Positions 19,101 to 27,046 of a stretch of 61,128 nt of DNA are shown one piece after another (within the stretch, counting starts at the first letter, position 1; the number at the start of each line of letters is the position of its first letter). Origin of the DNA: a virus. The stretch lies in IMG/VR virus record IMGVR_UViG_3300020448_000009, positions 1 to 61,128 of that record; one strand, written 5' to 3'. The position numbers were made by a program, and so were the translations under genes. Under the pieces are notes generated by a model. That model was not told the origin of the DNA. It was given only the letters and a program-made list of their open reading frames with translations, and did no database searches.

Positions 19101-20548
19101 TCACCTGTTGTGACAGTAGTATTACCTGCAGCAAAGTTTATAGCTGTATACATCTGGATATCCATCATATACATGTCAAAAATACCTGCTCCTGATTTCT
19201 GTAGTTGCACACAGCGAGCACGTCCGATTTTTTGTCCAGATATACTAGCACCAGTATTAAGACCCCAACCGTCATATAGATCTACGATTTGGTAAGCATC
19301 ACTAACACCTTCACCAGTAAAGTTTGGCCATCCATATACGTCGAATACTTTTACATACTGACCCCATTCCAAAGGAATGATAGTGTTTTGAATCCCTTCA
19401 AAATCTCTTGGTTTTGGTAGATCAACATACTGAGGTGTTAGAAACTCTGTCCTATAACCTTTAATATATGCACGACCTGGTGATACCTCGATTGCAGCCC
19501 ATTCTTCCGATGCTGCCTGACCGTCTCTAGATGATTGACCTGGTGAATATACACCATGATTGAAACCATCATTAAGATGCTCTCTTAGTTTGACATCAAA
19601 TGTGTCAATTACATAGTCACCAGACTCTTCATATGTCCTTCTCGCAAGTGACTTCTCAAGTTGTGAATAAGCACTTGTATTAACAAGTTGCTCAATCTTA
19701 GAATTTCTGATTCTAACCAATTCGATGAAGTTTTTATCAGTCTCATCTGTAATTGGTTTCTTAACAAGTGTAGTAGATATCTTAAATCTATGTCCACCTG
19801 GTGCTGAATAGTTTGATGTGCCTGCAGCATTATCGTTTAGAGACGTATCATCTTCTGGGGTAACAATAGATTCTGATACTTCTAAACCAATTCTATATGA
19901 CGGATTGTTTGTATATTGGTCAAGAATAATGTAAGCACTAGGGACGTTTACAAAATGTCCACGAATAAAATATATACCTTCATTAATATATGCTACAGAA
20001 GCTACTGCAGTTGCATCAACAGGTAGTAACTGAGCAAATGGTGATCCAATCTCAATAAGAGTTGTGCCGAAAGTTAATTCAGACTCAGATATTAACTGCT
20101 CGTTTTCTTGGAAACCACGGACGCTTGTCTCAGATACAGTGTCACCAGAGTCAATATACTTTACATATAGTGTAATGTATCCTCTAGTAGATTCAGTAGC
20201 AGGAATTGAATATAGGACTTTTGCACGAATACCAGATGTAAGTCCAGATATAATCTTTCCACTTAGTTGAGTACGATATGTCTCAACGTCTACTCCCAAG
20301 AATGCTTGTTGTAAGACGATTGCTTGTACGTTTAAGTCATAACCTACTTGACCAGGTATGACCATTGCACCTTCTTTAAAGAAGTGCTGACCCATATTCT
20401 CAATCTGATTCTGTAGAATCGATTGCATTGTTGTTAGCTCTCTTGCTTGGATTGGGAATCCAGGTCTATAGAGCACTCGATAAAAATTCTTATCTTTATC
20501 GAAGTCGTCGAAATATGGACTAATGTTTAGGTTGGTATTCTGTGGCAT
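13109..20548 (-). CDS. DUF4815-type baseplate/tail-fibre protein, 2,479 aa
   Basis: The N-terminus, with SPYFDDFDKDKNFYRVLYRP and QARELTTMQSILQNQIENMG, is the DUF4815 signature found in large marine phage structural proteins. Other conserved points are DIGDMEKRLTNVEYYTALSL near residue 1170 and GWYDPLAQSFIVDEEGG near 1690, followed by ITSVDLFFRTKD. Interspersed are several short GE.V.G.TSGA.A.V modules (for example VVTGGTSGARAIVV) and a module with GFLMIGSEIIQYS. The family is a virion component at the baseplate or fibre root; its precise T4 equivalent is not settled, and I make no gp10 claim. It lies directly downstream of gp8 (2 nt gap), so they are co-transcribed. No internal stop or frameshift is visible over 7.4 kb. 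Confidence 0.8.
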   Translation of the reverse strand: MPQNTNLNISPYFDDFDKDKNFYRVLYRPGFPIQARELTTMQSILQNQIENMGQHFFKEGAMVIPGQVGYDLNVQAIVLQQAFLGVDVETYRTQLSGKIISGLTSGIRAKVLYSIPATESTRGYITLYVKYIDSGDTVSETSVRGFQENEQLISESELTFGTTLIEIGSPFAQLLPVDATAVASVAYINEGIYFIRGHFVNVPSAYIILDQYTNNPSYRIGLEVSESIVTPEDDTSLNDNAAGTSNYSAPGGHRFKISTTLVKKPITDETDKNFIELVRIRNSKIEQLVNTSAYSQLEKSLARRTYEESGDYVIDTFDVKLREHLNDGFNHGVYSPGQSSRDGQAASEEWAAIEVSPGRAYIKGYRTEFLTPQYVDLPKPRDFEGIQNTIIPLEWGQYVKVFDVYGWPNFTGEGVSDAYQIVDLYDGWGLNTGASISGQKIGRARCVQLQKSGAGIFDMYMMDIQMYTAINFAAGNTTVTTGDKLVGRISGATGFVTSDFSGTRVSLEQVSGNFVDSEVITRDGRVVGTLDAVHTYKVIDARSAVGYNASSVVSFLANFLLNDRQVVRGASITVDLNGSPPKITGTNGSKFEQDLRPGEVLCPDGLSSPEGEKTFVITKAVKNAINLTSQNNTGVTPYVFDYQAQTATVDTGLTKGSITDGTYTTVVRYRPYLYGQNAPAGQLSQDMPKKTIKSISDESFFVFRTFDNKTVVSGGLTVALPESEQFAALDDDNYILTVLAEGGSAYSVGQNLDIEALSDAGTLSVTYGADRQSITIGGLTNVTTVKLTALVSKNIVSRKIKTASKMRAMKISRTAKQQDVQRFGLLYGGLYGTRIEDSEISFGLNDVYKLHAVYESSDDNPPKIPYIVLSEATFFAPGTVVTGGTSGARAIVVSFINSTLRLYNVDLNGTQFNPGETVTGVDADNNVLTATIDDADGSVEGGSKVITNQYELNQAQNPFFYDVSRLVRKPGTTPPTRQLMAVFDYFIHEASGDYFSGQSYTGIEFSDIPSPILKGSSQTVRDQIDFRPAVGELATGQGTVGSPFEVTCATLDFDARQFSTTGQGAGAAAAATLFDIPKAETEFRCDFDYYLPRTDKLFLTHDNKLQLLKGNSSEDPQPPDNMQNAMCLATLKHRAYMFTPERDSTINQEIIKRYTMKDIGDMEKRLTNVEYYTALSLLEVKAENTASYDENGFDRLKNGFVVDDFTDHKIGDVNSADYKCSLDFKEGILRPSHFTQNVPLKINQTKSTNVTTTPANICMLPYTDVEIVKQPYCSRSENVNPFNVFTFIGRIDLNPTSDDWIETNRLPARVENVEGDFSSVQNELNIDPNTGFAPIQWGGWETNWVGESLISTDTIINRTGSHSGGGTWVGTRHQGLEFIHERRTFAVTENQSRQGIRTRIVPKIERRSMGDTILSQTAVPWIRSRNIAFDVYRMKPRTRVYAFFDGVDITAYITPKVIELNKTGSNSNIINEVITAPGANTFNQPSDSTIDNSNQIPFVVGETVVGIDSGVKIKVAEANDAYVTTPYGTGAATLPTSYASNTNILNIDVDEMASTANGEFQGNIKIGELLVGQTSGAAAYVKDRRLLTDNVGNFKGTFYIPSPKLDSNPRWSTGTRTIRLTTSPANERTPGTVDSSADVEYRATGTLQTVRENILAIRNAEIVRDTVSDERVLTNSTRTETRQIGWYDPLAQSFIVDEEGGIMITSVDLFFRTKDSNIPLSMQIRTMENGNPTKDILPLSDITVNAADVEISESGLIPTRFTFRSPVYIKQSVEYCFVLLSDSNEYQVWISRMGDVEKSGNRTISEQPYAGVLFKSQNASTWTADQYEDLKFTIYKAGFDTNVTGTVTLENVEMGETNGGYTRLVDNPVVTIQPEQVLTLPSGTFTYTVGARLTQSPSGASATVAAFDSTSSPNTITINDISGIWSAGFLDASSNAFQGIVSSQATAIFQLSTVSNGDFSPRPNPATGTATTTNDIITGSTSNSTARVTAYYATGDTLPDGGGTASNPVLYVNYVDKDFDLADTLSENGGVVTATITSVAYSGDTRNNYPVSAPSYQAKDRKVLVYHKNHCMHQRTNNVDVKGIISEVPPTTLTSSLAAGATSINVESAIAFHTQVNGQAIGNLNPGFLMIGSEIIQYSAIATDGKVITVATSGRGANSTADQDHPTGSPVICYNLDGIPLTEINKVHDGIEDPWMDHYLLNTTSVANNGIRGGGLMAMASQNYQFETLRPSVANLVFPETSLVARVNTTSSTSVGDGTAVVDQASFVNNGAYYDITLNTENYFATPQMICSKVNEDNKLGGNKSISLDCTLNTENPNVSPYVDLDRTSLITISNRINYWPGGPQPLGINSLIESTANVSLEPSGDQNDAVYLTRIANLAQLSRTLKIDFGCYRPQGTETRVYIKTFESGSEVDPNTISYVEIQPKVDIPASDVFEFRDYSYEATGLNFNAFQVKIVMRSRNQASVPQIIDFRSTALAT

Positions 20549-20550
20549 CG

Positions 20551-22086
20551 TTAGAATTCGATTACGACTTTGATATCCTCAATTTGGTCGCCCGCACGAG
20601 TGATTGGTCCTCTATTATCTATGTAAATAATCCGACCGCTATTTGGTTGGATCTCTGGATCTGCATAACCGTTAGTAAATGCCATACCCAAATCATATTC
20701 AGTGTTGTTAATCACTCTGGTAGAGGATCCAGAGACGATAGGGAAGTTGATGTCTGGGTCACCTGATGTACCTGAGATAGATCCCACAACTGGGTTACCT
20801 CCATCAAACTCAGTCAAACTACCAGTAATCTCAGGGAAAATACCGTCGATTCTATTCTGGTAATACTTCAATACTTTTGTTGTGCTATTCCATGAAACAA
20901 CACGACCTCTAGCAGTTACCTGCTGCCCACCAACTGTCCTAGATTGTGTTACGATCTCGTCAGTTGTGTAGTTACCTGTAAATGTAGGAGAGAATATAAC
21001 TGCCTTTGTACCTGACAAAGTTAATTCTGCAGTCAATTCATTTGTGCCATATCTAAATGGATTAAGTAACAAACCAATACGACGATAGTCGTTATCAGTT
21101 GGGAAGTCACCTGATCCCTCAGCGTATGTAAACTTGGTGTTGATCATTGTCCTATATCCACCTAACTCTGTGTCAGGTGCTGCACCATGACCTACAGATG
21201 GAGGAATGATAACTTCAACAGATGCACCAGATCCTGCTCCTGCTCCAATACCGTTGATCTCATCAATGATAACTGTCCCGAATGTATATCCTGATCCACC
21301 AGATGTAACAGTAGCAGTAACAAGTTTACCACCGTCAACCACTAGTGATACACGTCCACCAATACCGTCTCCTTTAATAGGGACGTTTTCATAGGTGCCG
21401 TTGTTGTAACCAGTACCTGAAGATCCGATAATAACCGTATCAATCTCTCCACCAACAGCATCAGAGATAACAGCAGTATCTTCCAACACTGGCATATATT
21501 CATTAGAGAAGAATTTTAAAACTTGTCCAACAGGAATAGTATAGAGATATTTCCAACGATAACCATCAGCAGTTGTGATGATAGATGTTGAAGTACCTGT
21601 AGGCTCAACAGTGGAAGGTTTTCCGTTAGGATCACCAGGAGACGTGCCGTTGAATATACACTTGTATACCTGATAAGATGAGTTAACAACATAGAAGTCT
21701 GCATCATAAAGTTTAGTAGCACCAGATGCAGCAGTCTTGGTAGCAGAATAGTCATGTCTATACATGTCATAGACGTATCCTAATCCACCAGTTGTTTGCT
21801 CGGGAGGAATCCAGTTTATTCGTCTTACAACTTGAATTGTGTCATTTGCTAAAACTCTCTTTAGGGAGATCATGTCAGAAAAGTTGTCAGCAAATTCCTG
21901 CAGCGAATCCGTTGGATCGGGCGGGTCATTCTCATTATCCCAACTTTGAGGTCTGCCAATGAATACATACAGTCTGTCTCTGGATGATCCTGCTGCTAGA
22001 TCGGATTGTGCCGAGTCAGGACCTTCCAGAGATTTAATGAATCTCTTGGCAGTAAAAATTCTAAACTGGTCGGTTAGTAGTGCCAT
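20551..22086 (-). CDS. gp8: Baseplate wedge protein gp8-like with C-terminal extension
   Basis: Residues 1-~210 resemble T4 gp8: an N-terminal DQFRIFTAKRFIKSLEG, RLYVFIGRPQSWDNENDPPD, then PTDSLQEF, MISLKRVL, and later DGYRWKYLYTIPVGQVLKFF plus NEYMPV. In T4, gp8 dimers bridge gp7 and gp10/gp6 in each baseplate wedge. The protein is 511 aa against 334 in T4; the extra part includes glycine-rich SSGTGYNNGTYENVP and GGSGYTFGTVIID modules of a kind repeated in neighbouring genes and a segment NYTTDEIVTQSRTVGG. A late-promoter motif CCATAAATA lies 24 nt upstream of the start in the short gap after the 614-aa gene. Confidence 0.83.
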   Translation of the reverse strand: MALLTDQFRIFTAKRFIKSLEGPDSAQSDLAAGSSRDRLYVFIGRPQSWDNENDPPDPTDSLQEFADNFSDMISLKRVLANDTIQVVRRINWIPPEQTTGGLGYVYDMYRHDYSATKTAASGATKLYDADFYVVNSSYQVYKCIFNGTSPGDPNGKPSTVEPTGTSTSIITTADGYRWKYLYTIPVGQVLKFFSNEYMPVLEDTAVISDAVGGEIDTVIIGSSGTGYNNGTYENVPIKGDGIGGRVSLVVDGGKLVTATVTSGGSGYTFGTVIIDEINGIGAGAGSGASVEVIIPPSVGHGAAPDTELGGYRTMINTKFTYAEGSGDFPTDNDYRRIGLLLNPFRYGTNELTAELTLSGTKAVIFSPTFTGNYTTDEIVTQSRTVGGQQVTARGRVVSWNSTTKVLKYYQNRIDGIFPEITGSLTEFDGGNPVVGSISGTSGDPDINFPIVSGSSTRVINNTEYDLGMAFTNGYADPEIQPNSGRIIYIDNRGPITRAGDQIEDIKVVIEF

Positions 22087-22109
22087 TTAGTTATAGGTCT
22101 CCCATACTT

Positions 22110-22118
22110 TATTTATGG
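22110..22118 (-). promoter_or_regulatory. Late promoter-like CCATAAATA
   Basis: In the 37-nt gap before gp8, 24 nt from its ATG. A truly intergenic copy of the NATAAATA motif. Confidence 0.6.
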
Positions 22119-22123
22119 AGTTT

Positions 22124-23968
22124 TTAATCGTCTTCATTTCGGACTCTAGTTGTATACTCAGTAAAGATGTGCACACCTGTTGCACCTGACCCTTGACCTT
22201 GTATAGTTTCACCTGCAGCAAACTTACTTGCTGTGTTAGATGCAGTAATATTCTTTACGTTTAAGATAAATTCTCCTGTCCTTTCCCCTGCAGTAATACT
22301 TACAAAGGTTGCAGTAACACCGCTAGATTGACCTGTTATGATCTCATCAACAGCATATGCAGAAGCGTTTCTATCTCTAACAGAGATTGCACCAAGAGAT
22401 ATATGAGTGTCTCCATCACCCAAAACTCCCGCTGTAACTACTGTTGCAAGTTGCGGTGGGTTTGCTCCGTCGTATAGTTTATCCGCTGCTTGGAATAAGG
22501 TGATATTTTGTCCACCTAATTCTTCCTCAATACCATATTTAGATGATGCTATACCACCATCTAGGTTTGTATCATTTTCAAATTCTGTGCCAGTATTTAC
22601 TAGATCAATAATACCGTCACCCGCTCCGTCTAATTCATCATCATCTTCAAACGCTTTGTTTAAGATTGCTGATAACGGATCAGTAAAAGTAACAATATCG
22701 TTACCTGCACTGTCTATAATAACGTGTGGTGATACACCTGTGCCACTAGATTGTGCACTACCACCAACAAACTGTATAGATGCAGTCTTATCAGCAGAGT
22801 TACCACCATCAATAAATGCTAATTCGTCAACCTCAAATGTTAGATATAACTCATGAGCAATAGGATCCCAATCATATACGATAGCAACCCTACTTGTCGC
22901 ACTAGCAACAAAACGTTTTACTTGGTCGGTAACCGCAAACGAATATTGAGAAACCCCTTGAGCATCGTCTTGCAAGTTGTCCAGAGTAACTTTTTGGTCA
23001 AATCTAAAGTTGACACCCCTGTCGAGTCCAGTAAAGGAGGTTGCAGTTTTACCTGTATATCTAACGATTTCCTTCCCGACCAAGAATTTACCTGAGCCTG
23101 GATACGCTGCAGTAGTTTCGACATTAATGGTGCTATCACTTGGTGCCACATTTGAAATGAGACCAGTAAGATTATAAACGACACTATTAAGAGATTGTCT
23201 ATTCCTTTGCCTACGAATGAGATTGGTATCTCTAGCAAATATAACTTTAGGACTATTAGTATACCCATTACCTTGGTTAGATAGATCTATACTAGTAATG
23301 GCACCCAAGTCAATATCAGCACTTGCTGCTGCTCCTCTACCACCTCCACCAATAATCTGCACAATAGGTGCAGTCTCAAAAAATTCACCTTGGTTAGTTA
23401 GGGTAATTGATGTAACCTTACCAAACTGGTTGGGTGTAACTGTACCTGTAGCACCATCTCCACCGCCACCACCAGATATAACAACGTTAGCATCATTGAG
23501 GTCATAGTTTCTACCTTCTCGGGTAATAACCAGACCTGTCACACCACCAGTAACAGGGACTAATTCTGATCCAGAGCCACCGCCACCTTCAATAACAGCA
23601 CTAGTGCCGTCAAAATAATTATCACCCAGAGTTGTCATCTGGATATAGTCTATTCCACCAGTTGCATTCAAAAAAACTTTGCCTCGTGCACCAAGACTAC
23701 CTACATCTGTTGATTCGATCTTTAAACGTAGAGGGTCATATCCTTCGCCAGGATCTAAGATCTCAACAGCAAGTATTCTATTGTCTTGGATTATAGGTCT
23801 TAAAACTGCCTCTCTTAGAGGTGTCCCTGCATTCTGTATAGTCAGTTTTGGAGGGTCATTAGCATCATATCCGTCCCCACCACTTTCGACAAAAATCGCC
23901 CTGACTCCAAACACACTGTTGAATTCGGGTCTAATAATTGCACCAGAGCCAGGAACTGTACGTGTCAT
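22124..23968 (-). CDS. Glycine-rich beta-module virion protein
   Basis: The product is 614 aa. The first ~270 residues are a string of modules ending in GY followed by a VxI strand and GGGGSG/GGGGDG loops (for example GEGYDPLRLKIE, EGRNYDLNDANVVISGGGGG, NQGNGYTNSPKVIF). Residues ~280-350 carry a PSDSTINVETTAAYPGSG...VGKEIVRYTG module also found in the DUF4815 and giant proteins. The C-terminal part has two GE/DE.I.G..SG.TA modules. I cannot name a T4 counterpart. The start overlaps the stop of the 491-aa gene by 4 nt (ATGA), and gp8 follows. A structural role at the baseplate periphery is inferred from place and composition. Confidence 0.75.
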   Translation of the reverse strand: MTRTVPGSGAIIRPEFNSVFGVRAIFVESGGDGYDANDPPKLTIQNAGTPLREAVLRPIIQDNRILAVEILDPGEGYDPLRLKIESTDVGSLGARGKVFLNATGGIDYIQMTTLGDNYFDGTSAVIEGGGGSGSELVPVTGGVTGLVITREGRNYDLNDANVVISGGGGGDGATGTVTPNQFGKVTSITLTNQGEFFETAPIVQIIGGGGRGAAASADIDLGAITSIDLSNQGNGYTNSPKVIFARDTNLIRRQRNRQSLNSVVYNLTGLISNVAPSDSTINVETTAAYPGSGKFLVGKEIVRYTGKTATSFTGLDRGVNFRFDQKVTLDNLQDDAQGVSQYSFAVTDQVKRFVASATSRVAIVYDWDPIAHELYLTFEVDELAFIDGGNSADKTASIQFVGGSAQSSGTGVSPHVIIDSAGNDIVTFTDPLSAILNKAFEDDDELDGAGDGIIDLVNTGTEFENDTNLDGGIASSKYGIEEELGGQNITLFQAADKLYDGANPPQLATVVTAGVLGDGDTHISLGAISVRDRNASAYAVDEIITGQSSGVTATFVSITAGERTGEFILNVKNITASNTASKFAAGETIQGQGSGATGVHIFTEYTTRVRNEDD

Positions 23969-25440
23969 ACTACTACTATGTCACCTATCATGTTGACGTG
24001 TGATGGAATACCACACTGATACTTGTAAGTTGTGCCTGCACTTAATGTTTGTGGCACTGTCCAGAATTGGACTCCTGATTGAGATCCACTAACACCACTG
24101 ACTGCAGATCCATTTTGAGATACATTAATTTCAAATGGATGTGATCCTCCTGTTGTGTTATTAAATCTATAAGTAAATCCTCTATAGACATATATTGTAG
24201 GATTGTCAGATCCAGTTGGTAAACCACCACCATCAAATCTATAACCAGCTGTTGCATTACTAGTGATTATGAAACTAATAGTTGGAGATTCGGTAGCAAT
24301 CCATTGTGTACCATCATAGACTAAGTTGTCATTCTCACTTGCTGAAGGGAATGATGCAGTGTTTGTAATTGTAAGAGTGTTACTTGAAACAGCAGTTGTG
24401 ATACCTGTGCCACCTGCAATAGTAATTCCAGAGTTACTTGCAACAGCAGTATAACTTCCACTGTCACCTGATACAGATTGCAATACATTCTGCACAATGT
24501 TAGGTGAATCGTTTGTTATAGTAATAGCACCTGCGTTGAGGTTAGTGCTAATACCAGTGCCACCTAAGAAGTTAAGGGTGTCTGTAGTTACTGTAGCAGT
24601 TGTAGTGCCATTATCAGCACCAAATGTTTCAAACAAATTCTGGTCAGGATCACCAAGTGCACCTGTCATAGTAACTGTAAGTGTATCTCCTACCAATGCA
24701 GTGGAGATGTTTGTGCCACCTACAATATTAAATGTGTCATTTGCAGCAGACGCTGTTGTTGTGCCAGTATCACCTGTAAATGTTTCAAATAGGTTTTGTG
24801 TTGTGCCACCGCCACCTGTTGCTGTTTCATCATTAGCAGGCTCCCATTTTGAAGATGTGCCATTCCATTTCAATACTTGACCGTCAGAAGGTCCTCCATT
24901 TACTGTAGTATCTACGTCAGTTAGTATAGAAATACCATCAGTGGCATCGAGAAGTTGTGTCCAACTGCTGTGTGCAACATATGCTTTTCCTGTGCCATTT
25001 ACATATCCAAGCATACCTTGATGTGCAGTAACATCAGGAAGATCGCTCAATAATGCATAAGGAGCAGTCCATTTAAAATATCCATCTGCACCATCTACAT
25101 ATGCCTTTCTACTACCTTGACTACCTGCCTTAAATTCAATATCTCCTGTTGTATCTGGCTCAATAACAATATTACCTGCACTCTCAGAAATAATTTTAAA
25201 TGCTTTAACATTGAGGTCAGCACTTAATGAATCTAGGTGTGATTCAGTAAAAGCTGTGCCAGTCCATCGCAACACTTGATCATTAACAGGTGCTCCGATA
25301 TTAACTTGTAAGTTGGTATCATTTCCTAGGTTAGTATATAACTCATCAATGACGCTATTTAATTTTATAGCACCATCTCTCAGGGTATCACCTGTGCCGT
25401 CATTTGCAGCTGATCCAACTGATAAATTTTGCTTAGCCAT
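23965..25440 (-). CDS. Tail protein with C-terminal cupredoxin-like domain
   Basis: The product is 491 aa. The N-terminus (MAKQNLSVGSAANDGTGDTL, then RDGAIKLNSVIDELYTNLG) is a recurring anchor of cyanophage tail proteins. Residues ~215-350 are three degenerate repeats with NLFETFTGDTGTTTA and GGTNISTA. Residues ~390-491 resemble a blue-copper fold: VYRGFTYRF, GGSHPFEI with His434, then YKYQCGIPSHVNMIGDIVVV giving Cys476, His481, Met484. The four residues are in the order and approximate spacing (H...C-x4-H-x2-M) of type-1 copper sites such as azurin (C-x4-H-x3-M). Whether copper is bound is not known. A CTAAATA motif overlaps the stop of the gene upstream, 23 nt before the start. Confidence 0.8.
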   Translation of the reverse strand: MAKQNLSVGSAANDGTGDTLRDGAIKLNSVIDELYTNLGNDTNLQVNIGAPVNDQVLRWTGTAFTESHLDSLSADLNVKAFKIISESAGNIVIEPDTTGDIEFKAGSQGSRKAYVDGADGYFKWTAPYALLSDLPDVTAHQGMLGYVNGTGKAYVAHSSWTQLLDATDGISILTDVDTTVNGGPSDGQVLKWNGTSSKWEPANDETATGGGGTTQNLFETFTGDTGTTTASAANDTFNIVGGTNISTALVGDTLTVTMTGALGDPDQNLFETFGADNGTTTATVTTDTLNFLGGTGISTNLNAGAITITNDSPNIVQNVLQSVSGDSGSYTAVASNSGITIAGGTGITTAVSSNTLTITNTASFPSASENDNLVYDGTQWIATESPTISFIITSNATAGYRFDGGGLPTGSDNPTIYVYRGFTYRFNNTTGGSHPFEINVSQNGSAVSGVSGSQSGVQFWTVPQTLSAGTTYKYQCGIPSHVNMIGDIVVV

Positions 25441-25462
25441 GGTAGGTAGTTTTCTACAGTGT

Positions 25463-25469
25463 TATTTAG
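25463..25469 (-). promoter_or_regulatory. Late promoter-like CTAAATA
   Basis: Overlaps the TAA stop of the YHYH/Ig gene and lies 23 nt before the ATG of the cupredoxin-like tail gene. Confidence 0.55.
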
Positions 25470-27046
25470 GTCGCATCGTATGTAACTGACGTGGTGTCAT
25501 ACTTCACTGCGGTAGATGAGAAGTCAGTATCACCTTGTCCACCACCTAGTCCTGATACAGATAACGTTGCAACAGAAGACATTAGGGGTGAGTTACTTGC
25601 ATTATTAGCGGGTGCAGGTCCTCGTAATTCAACTTTATACTTGTAGTTGGACATGTATCCCAACGCAGTAAATGATAGTGAGTTGCTTGTTGCACCAGTA
25701 ACTTGTGCGTATGCAAATCCATCATCAGTTGATCTATACCATTGATATGTAATAGGTCCTGGTATAGGAGAGACATTTGCTTGGACTGTAAAGGTAACAG
25801 TTGTATTGACAGATGCCGTAGCACTTTGAGGTTGTGCAGTAATTTGCAGCGTAGGTGTAACAGGAGGTGCTCCACCGTCTCCACCTTCTTGTGCAGGAGG
25901 TGCTGCTGCTCCATTGTTTGCAGGTTGATTTATAGTCTCTCTAGTCATATTCCCAACCATATATGGGAATGCTGCTTCTCCTACAGAGTCAATAGATATG
26001 AAATATGCATAAGTCCCATTTGGAAATTCTGGGGTTACACAGTATCTACCATTGTGAAAATCTAAATCACCTAGACCATCAATATATTCCCAGTCCTGCA
26101 CTAAAGATCCTGCAGGAGGGTTTTGTGCAGAAGTCCCATAATCGGGTCTTCCTGCTATTTCAATATTTCTTGTCCTATAACTCGAGGACATAAAACGAGT
26201 TGTTTGTGATGCAGTAAACGCTACGTCATATCCAAAAGGTCCGTATACTGGGAATCCATCAAAGCAATATCCTAAGATTTTACTATGACCATCAGGGTGA
26301 CGCATATTGTCACCATTAAACTGACTACTACCATAGTAGTCATTATAGTTTGCCATAGCAGAATTCTGCTTCCAACAATCTATAAAATGAGTATCATGAT
26401 AATGATACTGTCCTGTTGATTCTGGGTGTCCACCACAAGAATCTTCACCAAAATCTACAGGTGAATTAGGATAATGTGCATTCCACTGAAATCCTACAGG
26501 AGGGTTACCACCTGCACCTGCACTAGGATTATAAAATACAACTCCATTTGCAGCAATACCTATAGCACCAAGAGGAGTTTCTATACGTCCATTTCTTTGA
26601 TCATAATATGTGTATGTGCCTGTTGGTATTGTTTGTGAATCTGCAACAATAAGATCTAATCTTTGGTCTGTGGCGAGCCAGCATTCTCCTGCAATGGACG
26701 TAAATGTTGTCCCTCTAAATACAAATCGTTGTTTCCTACCGTCAGAAAAGATAAAGAAAAGATGATCGCCAGGAGCAATAGTTTGGGCAGCAAATAAAGC
26801 ATTGTCATTAACTGATATATTTACAGAGATAACAAATCCACTTTGGAAGTATGTGTTATCATCAAATGTCCTCTCAACACCAAACTCACCACCACGATAT
26901 GTAAACGTATGAGCAAATGCCTGCTCTGTAACCGCATTAGGATTATTCAGATTAGGAAACGTGCCATAACTTACTGGATCAGGTAGACCATCACCAGTTA
27001 CGGCAAGTTGTTTAGTTGCTGACGTGTATGTTGCTGTAGCGGTCAT
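25466..27046 (-). CDS. YHYH-domain plus Ig-like virion protein
   Basis: The product is 526 aa. Around residues 200-370 it carries a YHYH domain: TGQYHYHDTHFIDCW, then GHSKILGYCFDGFPVYGPFG, and FPNGTYAYFISID before AFPYMVGNM. Residues ~395-505 read as one Ig-like fold (TPTLQITAQPQSATASVNTT, with ITYQWYRSTD and YKYKVEL). Function of YHYH domains is unknown; Ig-like domains on phage tails are thought to give weak surface binding. The gene overlaps the end of the 7,343-codon gene by 4 nt (ATGA), so the two are likely translated in series, and the giant has its own YHYH and Ig-like regions. Confidence 0.78.
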   Translation of the reverse strand: MTATATYTSATKQLAVTGDGLPDPVSYGTFPNLNNPNAVTEQAFAHTFTYRGGEFGVERTFDDNTYFQSGFVISVNISVNDNALFAAQTIAPGDHLFFIFSDGRKQRFVFRGTTFTSIAGECWLATDQRLDLIVADSQTIPTGTYTYYDQRNGRIETPLGAIGIAANGVVFYNPSAGAGGNPPVGFQWNAHYPNSPVDFGEDSCGGHPESTGQYHYHDTHFIDCWKQNSAMANYNDYYGSSQFNGDNMRHPDGHSKILGYCFDGFPVYGPFGYDVAFTASQTTRFMSSSYRTRNIEIAGRPDYGTSAQNPPAGSLVQDWEYIDGLGDLDFHNGRYCVTPEFPNGTYAYFISIDSVGEAAFPYMVGNMTRETINQPANNGAAAPPAQEGGDGGAPPVTPTLQITAQPQSATASVNTTVTFTVQANVSPIPGPITYQWYRSTDDGFAYAQVTGATSNSLSFTALGYMSNYKYKVELRGPAPANNASNSPLMSSVATLSVSGLGGGQGDTDFSSTAVKYDTTSVTYDAT

